From an uncultured Amylibacter sp. (GTDB lineage: Bacteria; Pseudomonadota; Alphaproteobacteria; Rhodobacterales; Rhodobacteraceae): a stretch of 64,000 nucleotides of DNA. How positions within the stretch are numbered: position 1 is the first letter of the stretch; the number at the start of each line of letters is the position of its first letter. The notes below the pieces were generated by a model. The model did not search any database. It was not told where the DNA came from and saw nothing but the letters and a program-made list of their open reading frames with translations. Where the stretch lies: contig CAJJAY010000016.1 of NCBI GenBank assembly GCA_905182285.1, positions 1-64,000 on the forward strand, in the 5' to 3' direction. Below, in pieces: positions 19,139-28,818 of the stretch. Made by a program: the position numbers and the translations under genes.

Positions 19139-19545
19139 TTGGGGCATTGAATCATATAGCAATTGCGGTTCCTAATTTAGATGAAGCAATGGAGAAATAT
19201 GCTGGTCCATTAGGTGCCAAAGTAGGTAAACCTAAGGATCTTATTGAGCATGGAGTAACGGTTGTCTTTATTGATCTTCCAAATACAAAAATAGAATTAA
19301 TTAGTCCTTTAGGGAAAAATAGTCCTATTTTATCATTTATGAAAAAAAACCCTGCAGGGGGTATTCATCATATCTGTTATGAAGTTGAATCCATTAGCAA
19401 CGCTATTTCAAAATTAACAAAAGATGGTGCAATGATTTTGGGTGACAGTAAGCCAAAGATAGGTGCGCATGGTAACCCAGTAATTTTTTTACACCCTAAA
19501 GATTTTAATGGAACACTAATTGAACTAGAAGAAGTTAAATCTTAA
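19135..19545 (+). CDS. mce: Methylmalonyl-CoA epimerase
   Basis: A 136-residue glyoxalase-fold (vicinal oxygen chelate) enzyme that interconverts (S)- and (R)-methylmalonyl-CoA, linking PccAB to the mutase. Metal ligands are visible in [18 protein letters not shown] and the C-terminal LIELEEV. The family hallmark [13 protein letters not shown] is present. Its ATG overlaps the mutase stop (ATGA), implying translational coupling. With pccBA and the mutase it completes the propionyl-CoA to succinyl-CoA route in one operon. Confidence 0.96.
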   Translation: MIGALNHIAIAVPNLDEAMEKYAGPLGAKVGKPKDLIEHGVTVVFIDLPNTKIELISPLGKNSPILSFMKKNPAGGIHHICYEVESISNAISKLTKDGAMILGDSKPKIGAHGNPVIFLHPKDFNGTLIELEEVKS

Positions 19546-19607
19546 ATTTTTTAAAATAAAATTTACGGATTAAATGTTTTAGATATGTATAATTTTAGAC
19601 AATATGC

Positions 19608-19636
19608 TTGACTTATTTAGATGGTTTTACGATAAG
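19608..19636 (+). promoter_or_regulatory. Putative promoter of rplU-rpmA
   Basis: TTGACT (19608-19613) within GCTTGACT, then a 17 bp spacer and GATAAG (19631-19636). It leaves a leader of roughly 130 nt before rplU, unusually long for this compact genome. The -35 is strong, the -10 atypical. Confidence 0.55.
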
Positions 19637-19639
19637 CCA

Positions 19640-19771
19640 CCATCCATGTAGATGATTGCATGGTTTTTATATGATCGCTTTTTAAAAGAGCGCGCAGTTT
19701 GAAGGTGGAGATTATCTCCAAAACACTTGTTTTCAAGGGCCGAAAGACGCGGAAAATAAAGGAAGACGCAT
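19640..19771 (+). promoter_or_regulatory. Structured 5' leader of rplU (possible ribosomal-protein autoregulatory leader)
   Basis: The ~130 nt between promoter and rplU contains successive inverted repeats: CCATG...CATGG followed by five T (an attenuator-like shape), CGCTTTT/AAGAGCG, TGGAGA-TTA-TCTCCA, and AAAACA-CT-TGTTTT, then the GGAAGA ribosome site. r-protein operons are commonly controlled by their own product binding such leaders; an L21 leader class is known in bacteria. Whether this is one is inference. Confidence 0.4.
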
Positions 19772-20293
19772 ATGTTTGCGGTATTAAAGACTGGTGGCAA
19801 GCAGTATAAAGTTGCAAGTGGAGATATTCTCCGGATTGAAAAAGTAACAGGTAATGCTGGCGAAACTGTTCAATTTAATGAAATTTTAATGGTTGGTGGT
19901 GAAAATCTTGTTGTTGGTGCACCAAATGTTGCAGGTGCTGCTGTTCAAGCAGAAATACTTGAACAAGGCAAAGGACCAAAAGTTATAAACTATGTAAAGC
20001 GTCGTCGTAAGCATAGTTCACAGCGTCGTAAAGGTCATCGCCAGCAAATTACTGTGTTGCGTGTAACTGACATCTTAGCAAAAGGCGCAGAGAAGTCTGG
20101 TATAGCAATAGCAGCAAACGGACGAGGTTTTGATACAACTGTAGCTCCAGTAGCTCCAGCAAAGAAGCCAGCTGCTAAAAAAGTAGTAGCAGAGAATAAA
20201 CCAGCAGCAAAAAAAGTAGTTGCTGAAAAGAAACCAGCAGCAAAAAAAGCAGTGCCTAAAAAGGCAGCAGCTAAAAAAGCTGAAGATAAATAG
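19772..20293 (+). CDS. rplU: 50S ribosomal protein L21 with long Ala/Lys-rich tail
   Basis: Residues 1-103 are a normal L21 (start MFAVLKTGGKQYKV; rRNA-binding VKRRRKHSSQRRKGHRQ at 75-91). E. coli L21 is only about 103 residues, whereas this protein has 173: residues 124-173 form a basic, low-complexity tail with 16 Lys among mainly Ala, Pro and Val, built from repeats of KPAAKKVVAE. Such histone H1-like extensions occur on L21 in other alphaproteobacteria, probably adding rRNA contacts. It is first in the rplU-rpmA operon, 12 bp from rpmA. Confidence 0.96.
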   Translation: MFAVLKTGGKQYKVASGDILRIEKVTGNAGETVQFNEILMVGGENLVVGAPNVAGAAVQAEILEQGKGPKVINYVKRRRKHSSQRRKGHRQQITVLRVTDILAKGAEKSGIAIAANGRGFDTTVAPVAPAKKPAAKKVVAENKPAAKKVVAEKKPAAKKAVPKKAAAKKAEDK

Positions 20294-20305
20294 GAGCGAA
20301 GCGAA

Positions 20306-20575
20306 ATGGCACATAAAAAAGCAGGTGGTTCATCCCGTAATGGTCGTGACTCCGCTGGACGCCGTCTTGGCGTAAAAAAATATGGTGGTGAATTAGTTAT
20401 TCCGGGAAATATCATATGTCGCCAACGTGGCAACAAATGGTGGCCAGGTGAAAATGTTGGACAAGGTAAAGATCACACTTTGTTTGCGCTTAAAGATGGT
20501 AACGTAAAATTTCACAAAGGTTTTAAAGGCCGTACTTTTATATCAGTTTTGCCAGTTGCTGAGGCCGCTGAGTAA
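20306..20575 (+). CDS. rpmA: 50S ribosomal protein L27
   Basis: An 89-residue L27, beginning [16 protein letters not shown], the N-terminal arm that reaches the peptidyl transferase centre, and containing [11 protein letters not shown] and [12 protein letters not shown]. Unlike Firmicutes there is no cleaved N-terminal extension. It is cotranscribed with rplU, followed by a strong terminator, with obgE downstream: the common rplU-rpmA-obgE order. Confidence 0.98.
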   Translation: MAHKKAGGSSRNGRDSAGRRLGVKKYGGELVIPGNIICRQRGNKWWPGENVGQGKDHTLFALKDGNVKFHKGFKGRTFISVLPVAEAAE

Positions 20576-20601
20576 ACTGACTTTTGATTTCTAATTAATA
20601 T

Positions 20602-20635
20602 AAGGGTCGGTTTATTTACCGACCCTTTTTTATTT
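20602..20635 (+). terminator. Rho-independent terminator after rpmA
   Basis: Perfect 10 bp stem AAGGGTCGGT (20602-20611) / ACCGACCCTT (20618-20627) with a 6 nt loop and a T-rich tail. Confidence 0.9.
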
Positions 20636-20695
20636 GAAGTGCTTGTTCATTTGTCTGAGCTTCTATATCGAATAATAAACTAAAAGAGATAATTT

Positions 20696-21748
20696 ATGAA
20701 ATTCCTTGATCTAGCAAAAGTTTACATCAAATCTGGTGCAGGCGGTAATGGATGCATCTCTTTTAGACGAGAGGCTCATACCGAATACGGTGGCCCAGAT
20801 GGTGGTAATGGTGGACGAGGTGGTGATGTTGTAGTTGAGGCAATTGATAATCTTAACACATTGATTGATTTTAGGTATCAGCAGCACTTTTTTGCACAAA
20901 ATGGCCGCTCTGGAATGGGCAAGCAACGTTCAGGAGCTGATGGCCAAGATATAGTTTTAAAAGTACCTGTTGGAACTGAAATCTTAGAAGAAGATCAAGA
21001 AACAGTTATAATAGATTTAACTGAACCAGGTCAAAGATACATATTATCGCAAGGTGGTAATGGTGGCTTTGGAAATCTTCATTTTAAATCATCCACAAAT
21101 CAAGCACCTAGACGAGCAAACCCAGGTCAACCATTTGTAGAAAGAACTATATGGTTGAGATTAAAACTAATTGCGGATGTTGGATTACTTGGATTGCCAA
21201 ATGCTGGAAAATCTACTTTTTTAGCAGCTACGTCAAATGCACGTCCAAAAATTGCTGATTATCCATTTACAACATTACACCCAAACTTAGGTGTTGTTGG
21301 TGTAGATAATAAAGAATTTGTTATAGCTGATATACCTGGTTTAATTGCTGGAGCATCAGAAGGAATTGGATTAGGGGTGCGCTTTTTAGGACATGTGGAG
21401 CGTTGTGCTGTTTTGCTTCATTTAGTTGATGGAACATCAGAAACTGTAGTTGAAGATTATAAAATTATTATCAAAGAACTTGAAAAATATGGTGGAGATC
21501 TTGCAAATCGTCCCCGAGTGACTGCTTTAAATAAAATAGATGCCATTGATGAAACAGAATTAGCAATAAAGGCACATGAATTAGAGCTCCAAATTGGCTC
21601 ACCTGTTTTACAATTATCAGGAGTTTCTCGGGCTGGTTTGACTGATGTTTTGCGTGCAATTGCTACAAAAGTTGAACAACGCGATGCTTTTGAGAAAACG
21701 AATAAGATAGAGAGTGGTGAAGAGGAGCCAGGTGGATGGCGGCCCTAA
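20696..21748 (+). CDS. obgE: Obg-family GTPase (CgtA/ObgE)
   Basis: A 350-residue GTPase that works in late 50S assembly and stress response. It has the glycine-rich OBG fold (1-158; [27 protein letters not shown]) followed by the G domain with G1 GLPNAGKST, switch II ADIPGLI and G4 NKID. The C-terminus is short and lacks a long OCT domain, as in most proteobacteria. The 3' end overlaps proB by 13 nt. Confidence 0.97.
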   Translation: MKFLDLAKVYIKSGAGGNGCISFRREAHTEYGGPDGGNGGRGGDVVVEAIDNLNTLIDFRYQQHFFAQNGRSGMGKQRSGADGQDIVLKVPVGTEILEEDQETVIIDLTEPGQRYILSQGGNGGFGNLHFKSSTNQAPRRANPGQPFVERTIWLRLKLIADVGLLGLPNAGKSTFLAATSNARPKIADYPFTTLHPNLGVVGVDNKEFVIADIPGLIAGASEGIGLGVRFLGHVERCAVLLHLVDGTSETVVEDYKIIIKELEKYGGDLANRPRVTALNKIDAIDETELAIKAHELELQIGSPVLQLSGVSRAGLTDVLRAIATKVEQRDAFEKTNKIESGEEEPGGWRP

Positions 21749-22842
21749 CTTCGTATAAACGGATAATTATAAAAATTGGTTCAGCTTTATTAGTTGATGC
21801 ATCAAGTGGAAATATTCGAACGGATTGGTTGCGTGGATTAGCCGCTGATGTTGCAAAACTAAAATCGCTAGGGCAAGATGTTATACTAGTATCTTCTGGA
21901 TCGATTGCATTGGGAAGAAGCGTTTTAAAATTATCAGATGATGTTTTATCTCTTGAAGAAAGCCAAGCTTCTGCAGCGGTTGGTCAAATTCGTTTAGCTC
22001 AAGCATACGAAGCTGCTTTAGGAACTCTTGGAATTAAAACAGCACAAATTTTATTAACATTAGAAGATAGTTCAGATAGACGACGTTATTTAAATTCTAG
22101 AAGAACTATGACTGCATTGCTGGGATTAGATGTTGTTCCAATAGTTAATGAGAATGATACAGTTGCAACAGATGAAATCAGATTTGGAGATAATGATCGC
22201 CTAGCATCACAAGTTGCTTCCATGGTTGAAGGTGATTTGTTGATATTACTTTCAGATGTTGATGGCTTGTATACTGGTGATCCGCGAATTGATAAAACAG
22301 CGCAACATATACCTATTATTGAAAAAATAACTCCAGAAATGGAATTTGGTGCCGGTGGTACTGGATCTTTATCTTCAAAAGGCGGAATGAAAACAAAAGT
22401 TATGGCTGCAAAAACTGCTATGTCTGCAGGATGTGAAATGGTTATTATGGAGGGTGATATAAACCGTCCAATAAGTGTTTTAGCTTCAGGGGTGAAATCT
22501 AGTTGGTTTAAATCTTCTAATACTCCTAAATTAGCTCGCAAAATTTGGATATCTGGAATGAAGCCTAAAGGTATAATTGTGATTGATGAAGGTGCAGAAA
22601 TCGCATTAAGAGTGGGTAAGTCATTACTATCAGTTGGTGTAAAATCAATTAATGGCACTTTTGATCGGGGTGATATGGTTTGCATCCAAAATGAAATGCA
22701 AAAAGAGCTTGGTAAAGGATTAGTTAGCTATGATATTAGAGAAGCTAAATTAATTTCAGGCAAGAAAACAAAAGATATTGCAAGCATTTTAGGTTATGAA
22801 GGTCGTGGTGCTCTTATTCACCGTGATGATATGGTTTTGTGA
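21736..22842 (+). CDS. proB: Glutamate 5-kinase
   Basis: First enzyme of proline synthesis: glutamate plus ATP to glutamyl 5-phosphate. 368 residues: an amino-acid kinase domain (~1-260; [46 protein letters not shown]) and a C-terminal PUA domain (~275-360). The ATG lies inside the obgE 3' end, with AGAGGAG 8 nt upstream. It is followed after 6 bp by proA. In relatives, feedback inhibition by proline acts on the kinase domain. Confidence 0.97.
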   Translation: MAALTSYKRIIIKIGSALLVDASSGNIRTDWLRGLAADVAKLKSLGQDVILVSSGSIALGRSVLKLSDDVLSLEESQASAAVGQIRLAQAYEAALGTLGIKTAQILLTLEDSSDRRRYLNSRRTMTALLGLDVVPIVNENDTVATDEIRFGDNDRLASQVASMVEGDLLILLSDVDGLYTGDPRIDKTAQHIPIIEKITPEMEFGAGGTGSLSSKGGMKTKVMAAKTAMSAGCEMVIMEGDINRPISVLASGVKSSWFKSSNTPKLARKIWISGMKPKGIIVIDEGAEIALRVGKSLLSVGVKSINGTFDRGDMVCIQNEMQKELGKGLVSYDIREAKLISGKKTKDIASILGYEGRGALIHRDDMVL

Positions 22843-22848
22843 GGCTTT

Positions 22849-24102
22849 ATGGATATTAAACTAGAAATGAAAAAACTTGGACAAAGAGCCAAGGATGCAA
22901 GTGCAGAATTAGCGTCCGCAAGCGCAAACCAAAAACAAAAAGCTCTCGAAAATGCTGCAAATTGTATTTGGGATAAAAGAAAAGATATACTTTCTGAAAA
23001 TAATAATGATCTAATTTTTGCAAAAGATAAAGACCTTTCAGATGCGATGATTGATAGGCTTTTGTTGGATGAAACAAGAATTCAAGCAATGGTTGATGGC
23101 TTGCAATCTATTGCTGCCCAAAATGACCCAATTGGTGAAGTTATAAGTAAATGGGACAGGCCTTCTGGTTTGAATATCCAACGAGTAAGAACTCCTTTGG
23201 GTGTAATTGGTGTGATATATGAAAGCCGACCGAATGTGACTGCTGATGCCGGTGCACTATGTATTAAAGCAGGTAATGCAGTGATATTAAGGTGTGGCTC
23301 TGAAAGTTTCCATTCATCTGGAGCTATTCATAAATGCTTAGTAGAAGGTTTGGTTTCAGTAGGTCTGCCTTCCAGCTCAATTCAACTTGTCCCAAGTCGT
23401 GATCGTGCAATAGTCGGTGAGATGTTGACTATGACTGATTATATAGATGTTATTGTTCCTCGTGGTGGGAAAAGTTTAGTTGGGCGAGTTCAAGCTGAAG
23501 CCCGAGTTCCAGTTTTTGCACATTTAGAGGGTATTTGTCACATATACATAGACAAAGATGCTGATCTTAATAAAACACGAGCAGTAATAATGAACGCGAA
23601 AACACGCAGAACAGGAATTTGTGGTTCAGCAGAATGCCTATTGATTGATCGCGATTTTTTCAACAAGAATGGAGCTGTATTTATTGATGATTTAATGCAA
23701 GCAGGGGTAGAGGTTCGTGGAGATAAAGTGCTTCAATCAATTAATGGTGTTGTGCCAGCAAATGATGATGACTGGGGTAAAGAATATTTAGATATGATCA
23801 TTTCTGCTAAAATCGTTGATGATGTTGATGATGCTATAAACCATTTACGGATTTTTTCATCCAAACATACTGATTGTATTATGACTGAAAATAGTTTGAC
23901 TGCGTCAAAGTTTTTTCAAAAAGTTGATAGTGCTATTGTTATGTTAAATGCATCTACACAATTTGCAGATGGAGGCGAATTTGGCATGGGGGCTGAAATA
24001 GGAATAGCAACAGGAAAAATGCATGCACGCGGTCCTGTTGGTGTGGAGCAACTAACTAGTTTTAAATATTTAGTTACTGGTAACGGATCTGTAAGAAGTT
24101 AG
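22849..24102 (+). CDS. proA: Gamma-glutamyl phosphate reductase
   Basis: Second proline-biosynthesis enzyme: reduces glutamyl 5-phosphate to the semialdehyde with NADPH. A 417-residue aldehyde dehydrogenase-type protein with [16 protein letters not shown], the catalytic cysteine in [13 protein letters not shown], and [20 protein letters not shown] at the C-terminus. ATG is preceded by GAGG overlapping the proB stop. proC is not in the window. Confidence 0.97.
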   Translation: MDIKLEMKKLGQRAKDASAELASASANQKQKALENAANCIWDKRKDILSENNNDLIFAKDKDLSDAMIDRLLLDETRIQAMVDGLQSIAAQNDPIGEVISKWDRPSGLNIQRVRTPLGVIGVIYESRPNVTADAGALCIKAGNAVILRCGSESFHSSGAIHKCLVEGLVSVGLPSSSIQLVPSRDRAIVGEMLTMTDYIDVIVPRGGKSLVGRVQAEARVPVFAHLEGICHIYIDKDADLNKTRAVIMNAKTRRTGICGSAECLLIDRDFFNKNGAVFIDDLMQAGVEVRGDKVLQSINGVVPANDDDWGKEYLDMIISAKIVDDVDDAINHLRIFSSKHTDCIMTENSLTASKFFQKVDSAIVMLNASTQFADGGEFGMGAEIGIATGKMHARGPVGVEQLTSFKYLVTGNGSVRS

Positions 24103-24148
24103 TCGTTTGTATATTTAAAAAGCTAGGCTAGCCATCGTAAGCTGATCA

Positions 24149-24175
24149 GGCTAAACATTTAGCCACATATATAAA
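24149..24175 (+). terminator. Possible hairpin/weak terminator after proA
   Basis: GGCTAAA-CA-TTTAGCC (24149-24164) is a perfect inverted repeat in the 98 bp proA-lpxD gap, followed by AT-rich DNA rather than an immediate T run. It could be a weak terminator or a protein-binding site. Confidence 0.3.
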
Positions 24176-24200
24176 ATTTTATTTTATTACAGGGACTGAA

Positions 24201-25295
24201 ATGGAACATTTTACAATCAAAAAAATTGCTGATGAGTTAGGGGCAGATGCTTTTGGTGATTTAGATCTTGTAATATCAGCTGTTAACTCTCCGTCTAAAG
24301 CTGGACTTGGTGAATTAGCGCTTGCAATGGATCCAAGTTATGAAAATGACTTAATTTCATCAACTGCAAATGCCGCAATAATATGGTCTGGTGCTGATTG
24401 GAAAAGTCTTGGTTTAATTGCAGGTATAATTGCCCCAAGATCTAGATATACTCTATCTGGAGTTACTCACTTGTTCGAAAAAAAACCTGTAATTAAAAAT
24501 GGTATACATCCATCAGCAATAATTTCTGAAAGTGCTATTTTGGGAGAAAATATTTCTGTTGGAGCTTTTGTTATTATTGGTGAAAACGTAAAAATTGGTA
24601 ATAATGTTAGAATTTTATCACATTCATCAATAGCTGAGTACGCAACTATAGATGATAATGCTCTTTTATATTCTGGAGTGCGTATAGGTGCTAGAGTGCA
24701 AATAGGAAGTAATTTTATTTGCCAATCAAATACAGTTATTGGTGTGGATGGGTTTTCGTATGTTACCCCCAAACCTGGGGCAGTGGAAGAAGCTAAAAAG
24801 ACGGGAAAAATAACGTCAGACTCGAGAACAGATAGTTTTGAACGCATAAATTCTTTAGGTTCAGTTATAATTGGTGATAATGTTGAGATTGGTGCGAATA
24901 GTGCTATCGATAGAGGTACCATAGAAAATACCTCCATTGGTAATGGCAGCAAGTTGGATAATTTAGTTCATATTGGCCATAATGTAAGTGTAGGATCTAC
25001 GTGTTTAATTTGTGGTCAGGTAGGTATAGCTGGCAGTTCAATAATTGGAGATAGAGTCGTTTTGGGTGGGCAAGTTGGCATTGCTGATCATATTACTGTT
25101 GGATCAGATGTAATAATTGCTGGTAAGTCTGGGGTTTCATCTAACGTTCCATCTGGGCGTGTAATGATGGGTAATCCCGCAATGAGAATGGACTTAAATA
25201 TTGAGTCATATAAATCTATACGTCGCTTGCCTCGTATTTTAGCTAAAATTTCTAAAATTGAAGAGTTTATTTCTAAAAATAATAAATTAAAATAA
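24201..25295 (+). CDS. lpxD: UDP-3-O-acylglucosamine N-acyltransferase (LpxD family)
   Basis: Adds the second 3-hydroxyacyl chain, from acyl-ACP, to UDP-3-O-acylglucosamine in lipid A synthesis. 364 residues: N-terminal LpxD uridine-binding domain (~1-95) and a left-handed beta-helix of hexapeptide repeats (~100-320), containing the catalytic histidine region [10 protein letters not shown] and ending [10 protein letters not shown]. It is first in a tight three-gene run with its own ACP and ketosynthase rather than in the usual bamA-lpxD-fabZ-lpxA cluster. It may thus be a second, specialised LpxD. Confidence 0.88.
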   Translation: MEHFTIKKIADELGADAFGDLDLVISAVNSPSKAGLGELALAMDPSYENDLISSTANAAIIWSGADWKSLGLIAGIIAPRSRYTLSGVTHLFEKKPVIKNGIHPSAIISESAILGENISVGAFVIIGENVKIGNNVRILSHSSIAEYATIDDNALLYSGVRIGARVQIGSNFICQSNTVIGVDGFSYVTPKPGAVEEAKKTGKITSDSRTDSFERINSLGSVIIGDNVEIGANSAIDRGTIENTSIGNGSKLDNLVHIGHNVSVGSTCLICGQVGIAGSSIIGDRVVLGGQVGIADHITVGSDVIIAGKSGVSSNVPSGRVMMGNPAMRMDLNIESYKSIRRLPRILAKISKIEEFISKNNKLK

Positions 25296-25326
25296 CGCAT
25301 TAATTATAAATTATAGAGTATTTTAT

Positions 25327-25593
25327 ATGTCAATATCAGTTCAAGATAAGGTCCTAAGCATAATTGCAGAGCAAGCTATGCTTGATATATCTGATATATC
25401 ATTAAACATGTCAGTTGAAGATTTGGGCTTAGATAGCCTCGGTTTAGTTGAAGCAATATTTTCTATAGAAGAATTTTTTAGTATAAATGTACCATTTAAT
25501 GCAAATGATCCTTCAGCATCAGAGTTTGATATAAGTAGTGTTGGAGCTATCATAACTGCAATTGAAAAATTAGTTTTAAAGGAATGTAATTAA
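25327..25593 (+). CDS. Acyl carrier protein (dedicated, non-AcpP)
   Basis: An 88-residue acidic four-helix carrier protein. Ser37 in LGLDSLGLVEAIF is the 4'-phosphopantetheine site; the motif differs from the DSLDTVEL form of fatty-acid AcpP, indicating a specialised carrier. It lies 31 bp after lpxD and 3 bp before a ketosynthase, so the three probably act together, the ACP carrying the chain extended by the ketosynthase and used by the LpxD-like enzyme. Confidence 0.88.
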   Translation: MSISVQDKVLSIIAEQAMLDISDISLNMSVEDLGLDSLGLVEAIFSIEEFFSINVPFNANDPSASEFDISSVGAIITAIEKLVLKECN

Positions 25594-25596
25594 CAA

Positions 25597-26805
25597 ATGA
25601 ATAGGGTTGTTATTACAGGTCAGGGAACAATTAATGCATTAGGCTTTAATGTCGCATCAACGTTAAAATCTATGGAAAATGGTCAATCAGGAATATCTAT
25701 TATGGATTTTCCTAATATCGACAGATTAAATGTAAAAATTGGTGGTCAAATAAAAGATTTTGATCCTCAGTTATATTTTGAACGGCAAAAAATAACTTTT
25801 TATGATAGGTTTACCCAATTTGCTTTAATTGCCGCAAAAGAAGCAATTTTACAATCTGGATTAGTTTTTGAAGGTGAGCTTTCACAATATTCAGGTGTAG
25901 TTTTTGGAACCGCGGGAGGAGGGCTGCAAACGCAAGATGAAAACTATCGTGCTGTTTATGAGGATGGTAAAAATAGAGTTCATCCATTTGTTGTCCCACG
26001 CTTAATGAATAATGCTGCTGTTAGTCATGTATCTATGTCAAACAACCTTAAGGGCCCAAGTTTTACTGTTTCAACGGCATGTGCTTCTTCAAATCATGCA
26101 ATGGGCCAGGCTTTCCATTTAGTGCGATCTGGTGCAGCAAAGGTTATGATTACAGGTGGGTCTGAAAGTATGCTGTGTTTTGGTGGAATCAAAGCATGGG
26201 AGGGTTTGCGTGTTATGTCTCAAGATGGATGTAGACCTTTCTGCGCATCTAGAAATGGTATGGTACAGGGAGAAGGTGCTGCAGTCTTTGTATTTGAAGA
26301 ATTTGAGCATGCTCAATCAAGGGGTGCAAATATTTTAGCAGAAATTTCAGGGTTTGCGATGAGCAGTGATGCTGGTGATATTGTTATGCCATCTGTAGGG
26401 GGTGCGAGACGTGCAATTTTAGCTGCTTTACAAGATGCCAAGCTAAACCCTGAAGATATAGGCTACATAAACGCACATGGTACTGGAACAACGGCTAATG
26501 ATAAAACTGAAACATTGGCTATTAAACAGGTCTTTCAAAACCATTCAAAAAAGATAATGGTATCGTCTACAAAGTCTATGCATGGTCATTTGATTGGAGG
26601 TACTGGTGCTGTTGAATTGCTTGCATGTATTGCGGCGCTAAAAGATGGTATGATTGCTCCGACAATTGGTTATCAAGAATATGATCCAAATTGTGACTTA
26701 GATGTTGTTCCAAATGAGGCCAGACAGCAAAAGGTAAATGCAGTAATTAGTAATGCATTTGCATTTGGTGGATTAAATGCAGTAATTGCCCTTAGCTCAA
26801 TTTAG
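25597..26805 (+). CDS. Beta-ketoacyl-ACP synthase (KAS I/II type)
   Basis: A 402-residue thiolase-fold condensing enzyme. The full Cys-His-His set is present: Cys162 in VSTACASSNHAMG, His294 in NAHGTGT and His331 in MHGHLIGG, with Lys326 in STKS. The C-terminus FGGLNAVIAL is also standard. It resembles secondary KAS enzymes rather than FabF and follows the ACP gene by 3 bp. The role proposed is elongation of an unusual acyl chain on the neighbouring ACP. Its stop codon abuts the convergent IalB gene with no spacer. Confidence 0.9.
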   Translation: MNRVVITGQGTINALGFNVASTLKSMENGQSGISIMDFPNIDRLNVKIGGQIKDFDPQLYFERQKITFYDRFTQFALIAAKEAILQSGLVFEGELSQYSGVVFGTAGGGLQTQDENYRAVYEDGKNRVHPFVVPRLMNNAAVSHVSMSNNLKGPSFTVSTACASSNHAMGQAFHLVRSGAAKVMITGGSESMLCFGGIKAWEGLRVMSQDGCRPFCASRNGMVQGEGAAVFVFEEFEHAQSRGANILAEISGFAMSSDAGDIVMPSVGGARRAILAALQDAKLNPEDIGYINAHGTGTTANDKTETLAIKQVFQNHSKKIMVSSTKSMHGHLIGGTGAVELLACIAALKDGMIAPTIGYQEYDPNCDLDVVPNEARQQKVNAVISNAFAFGGLNAVIALSSI

Positions 26806-27363
26806 TTATTGCGAAGGTTGTGGCACTGAATTCCAAGCGGCGGTAAATCCCTTTAGAGATAATTTTAATTCAAAAGGTTCATTTGGAGTAGCAATTGATA
26901 CAACATATACTTTACCGTTAGCCCCTTTTTTCATAGATGAAATATCTTCCTCTGTTAATCCAAATCGAGCTACGCAGCCACTTTGTTCACACCAACTATA
27001 AGGGTATTGACGTATTTTTTCATCTTCAATATGCCAACCTAATTGCGCAGTAAGTGAAGTTCCAAGTGGAGTAATTAATGTAATCCCTGCTGATGCTTGA
27101 TTTCCTAATGGTAAAACTTCAATATTTATCTCTGCAACTGAAATATCATTTTTATCTTTAAGTAATTGATATAGCGTACATGTTTCATTTTCAGATAATT
27201 TAATACACCTAACTTCCCATGATCCGTGTGTCTCACGAATATATGGCCCTGTACTTTCAGTCTGTTGCGCGTCAACTGGAAACTCAGCATCTTTAGTTTG
27301 TGCAAATAAGGGACTGCTTATAGCAACGTTTATCACAAGAAAAATTAATGTTAAAAATTTCAT
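26806..27363 (-). CDS. Invasion-associated locus B (IalB) family periplasmic protein
   Basis: A 185-residue secreted protein with a signal peptide (MKFLTLIFLVINVAISSPLFAQ, n-, h-regions and AxA-like cleavage near residue 21). The mature part has the IalB pattern: GSWEVRCI, a Cys in NETCTLYQLL, PLGTSLTAQLGW and a Cys pair in YSWCEQSGCVARFGL. IalB proteins are widespread in non-pathogenic alphaproteobacteria; function is unknown and the name does not imply virulence. I use the ATG at 27363; the upstream TTG would put residues before the signal peptide. No partner gene. Confidence 0.85.
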   Translation of the reverse strand: MKFLTLIFLVINVAISSPLFAQTKDAEFPVDAQQTESTGPYIRETHGSWEVRCIKLSENETCTLYQLLKDKNDISVAEINIEVLPLGNQASAGITLITPLGTSLTAQLGWHIEDEKIRQYPYSWCEQSGCVARFGLTEEDISSMKKGANGKVYVVSIATPNEPFELKLSLKGFTAAWNSVPQPSQ

Positions 27364-27432
27364 TTTATTACTCACTAGATTTACCAAATGTTTATCTCTT
27401 ACAGGTTATAATGTCATTAAAAAATTCAACGA

Positions 27433-28749
27433 TTATAACACTCGAACTTTAAGCTTTGTAATTCGATTTTGATCACGCCCTGCAATTTCAAATCTGAATC
27501 CATGAAAGCTAAAAACCTGTCCAATTTTTGGTATCATTTGTGCTTCATGAATAACAAGACCAGCAATTGTGTTCGCTTCATCATCAGGTAAGTTCCATTC
27601 ATGCATTCTATTTACGTCACGGATCGTAGCTGAACCATCTATCTTAAAGTTCCCTGATGCATCTTTACCATCAAGAATCTCTGCATCTTCATCATGCTCA
27701 TCTGTAATTTCACCAACAATTTCCTCTAGAATATCTTCTAGAGTTATTAATCCTTGTAAATCACCATACTCATCAACAACTAAGGCAAAGTGAGCTTTTC
27801 TACGTAAGAATTCTCTCATTTGGTCATCTAATGGTGTTGTTTCAGGAACGAAATATGCTTCGCGTGCTATATCAATTATATTTAAGCCATCTAAGGCATC
27901 TGGGCCTCCACCTTCACCCCTTATTAATCTATCGACTTCTCTCAATAGATCTTTTGTGTGAATGATTCCTATGATATTTTCTGGTTCATCTTTAAATATA
28001 GGCAAACGAGTATAACGAGAAGCTAAACTTTGAGTTAGAATATCTTGAGGACTTGCTGCTGCGTCAATTATTTCAATATTTGAACGATGAAGCATAATTT
28101 CTTCAACTTCACGATCTTTCAGGTCTAATGCTCCTAATAGACGATCACGATCATCTTTTTCAAAGTTTCCTTCTGAATGACTCAATGCGATTGCGCCTGC
28201 TATTTCTTTTTGGGCTGCATCATCTTCATCTAGACCAGTCATATTTGCCCCAAAAAGTCTTAAGATAGCTCTAACTGTAATTCTTACAGTTGCAACAATC
28301 GGTGCAAATATTATCACCAAAGCTCTAATAGGAGCAGATACAAAACTAGCTGCACTTTCAGAATTTGAAATTGCATAAGTCTTTGGTAGTACTTCAGCAA
28401 AAATTAAAACTAATAAAGTCATAACTAATGTTGCTAAAGCAACTCCACTGTCTCCGAATAAACGAGTAAATAGACTTGTTGCTAATGCAGCAGCTAAAAT
28501 ATTAACAAGATTATTCCCAAGTAGAACAGCGCCAATTAATCTCTCAGTATCTTCTGTTAAGGCTAAGGCGCGTTTCGCACCTCTTGATCCTTTGTCAGCC
28601 ATTGAATGAAGCTTACCTCGGCTAGCTGCAGTTAGCGCAGTCTCTGAGCCAGAGAAAAATGCAGATATGCCCAATAAAATAAATATTGCTAAAATTGTCA
28701 GCCAAGAGTTAGCATCAATATTTTCAATTACTGCATAAAGCGGTTTCAT
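27433..28749 (-). CDS. CNNM/CorC (HlyC/CorC) family membrane protein
   Basis: A 438-residue inner-membrane protein: an N-terminal DUF21/CNNM transmembrane domain (~15-195, with SAFFSGSETALTAASR), a tandem CBS pair (~205-335), and a C-terminal CorC_HlyC domain (~350-438, GSATIRDVNRMHEW, TIAGLVIHEAQMIPKIG). The family is linked to magnesium or cobalt export; the hemolysin name is historical. It is divergent from the metallophosphoesterase gene with 69 bp between starts. AAAGGT lies upstream of the ATG. Confidence 0.9.
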   Translation of the reverse strand: MKPLYAVIENIDANSWLTILAIFILLGISAFFSGSETALTAASRGKLHSMADKGSRGAKRALALTEDTERLIGAVLLGNNLVNILAAALATSLFTRLFGDSGVALATLVMTLLVLIFAEVLPKTYAISNSESAASFVSAPIRALVIIFAPIVATVRITVRAILRLFGANMTGLDEDDAAQKEIAGAIALSHSEGNFEKDDRDRLLGALDLKDREVEEIMLHRSNIEIIDAAASPQDILTQSLASRYTRLPIFKDEPENIIGIIHTKDLLREVDRLIRGEGGGPDALDGLNIIDIAREAYFVPETTPLDDQMREFLRRKAHFALVVDEYGDLQGLITLEDILEEIVGEITDEHDEDAEILDGKDASGNFKIDGSATIRDVNRMHEWNLPDDEANTIAGLVIHEAQMIPKIGQVFSFHGFRFEIAGRDQNRITKLKVRVL

Positions 28750-28818
28750 TTCTATTTTGACCTTTCAAATTGTCATTCAGTTACTAGTATAGTCTTCATT
28801 AATCGATTGGGAAATAGC

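Noticed and set aside
20141-20290. Repeated DNA in rplU as a tandem-repeat or CRISPR-like array
   Set aside because: It is in-frame coding repeat for the Lys/Ala tail of L21, with no spacers.
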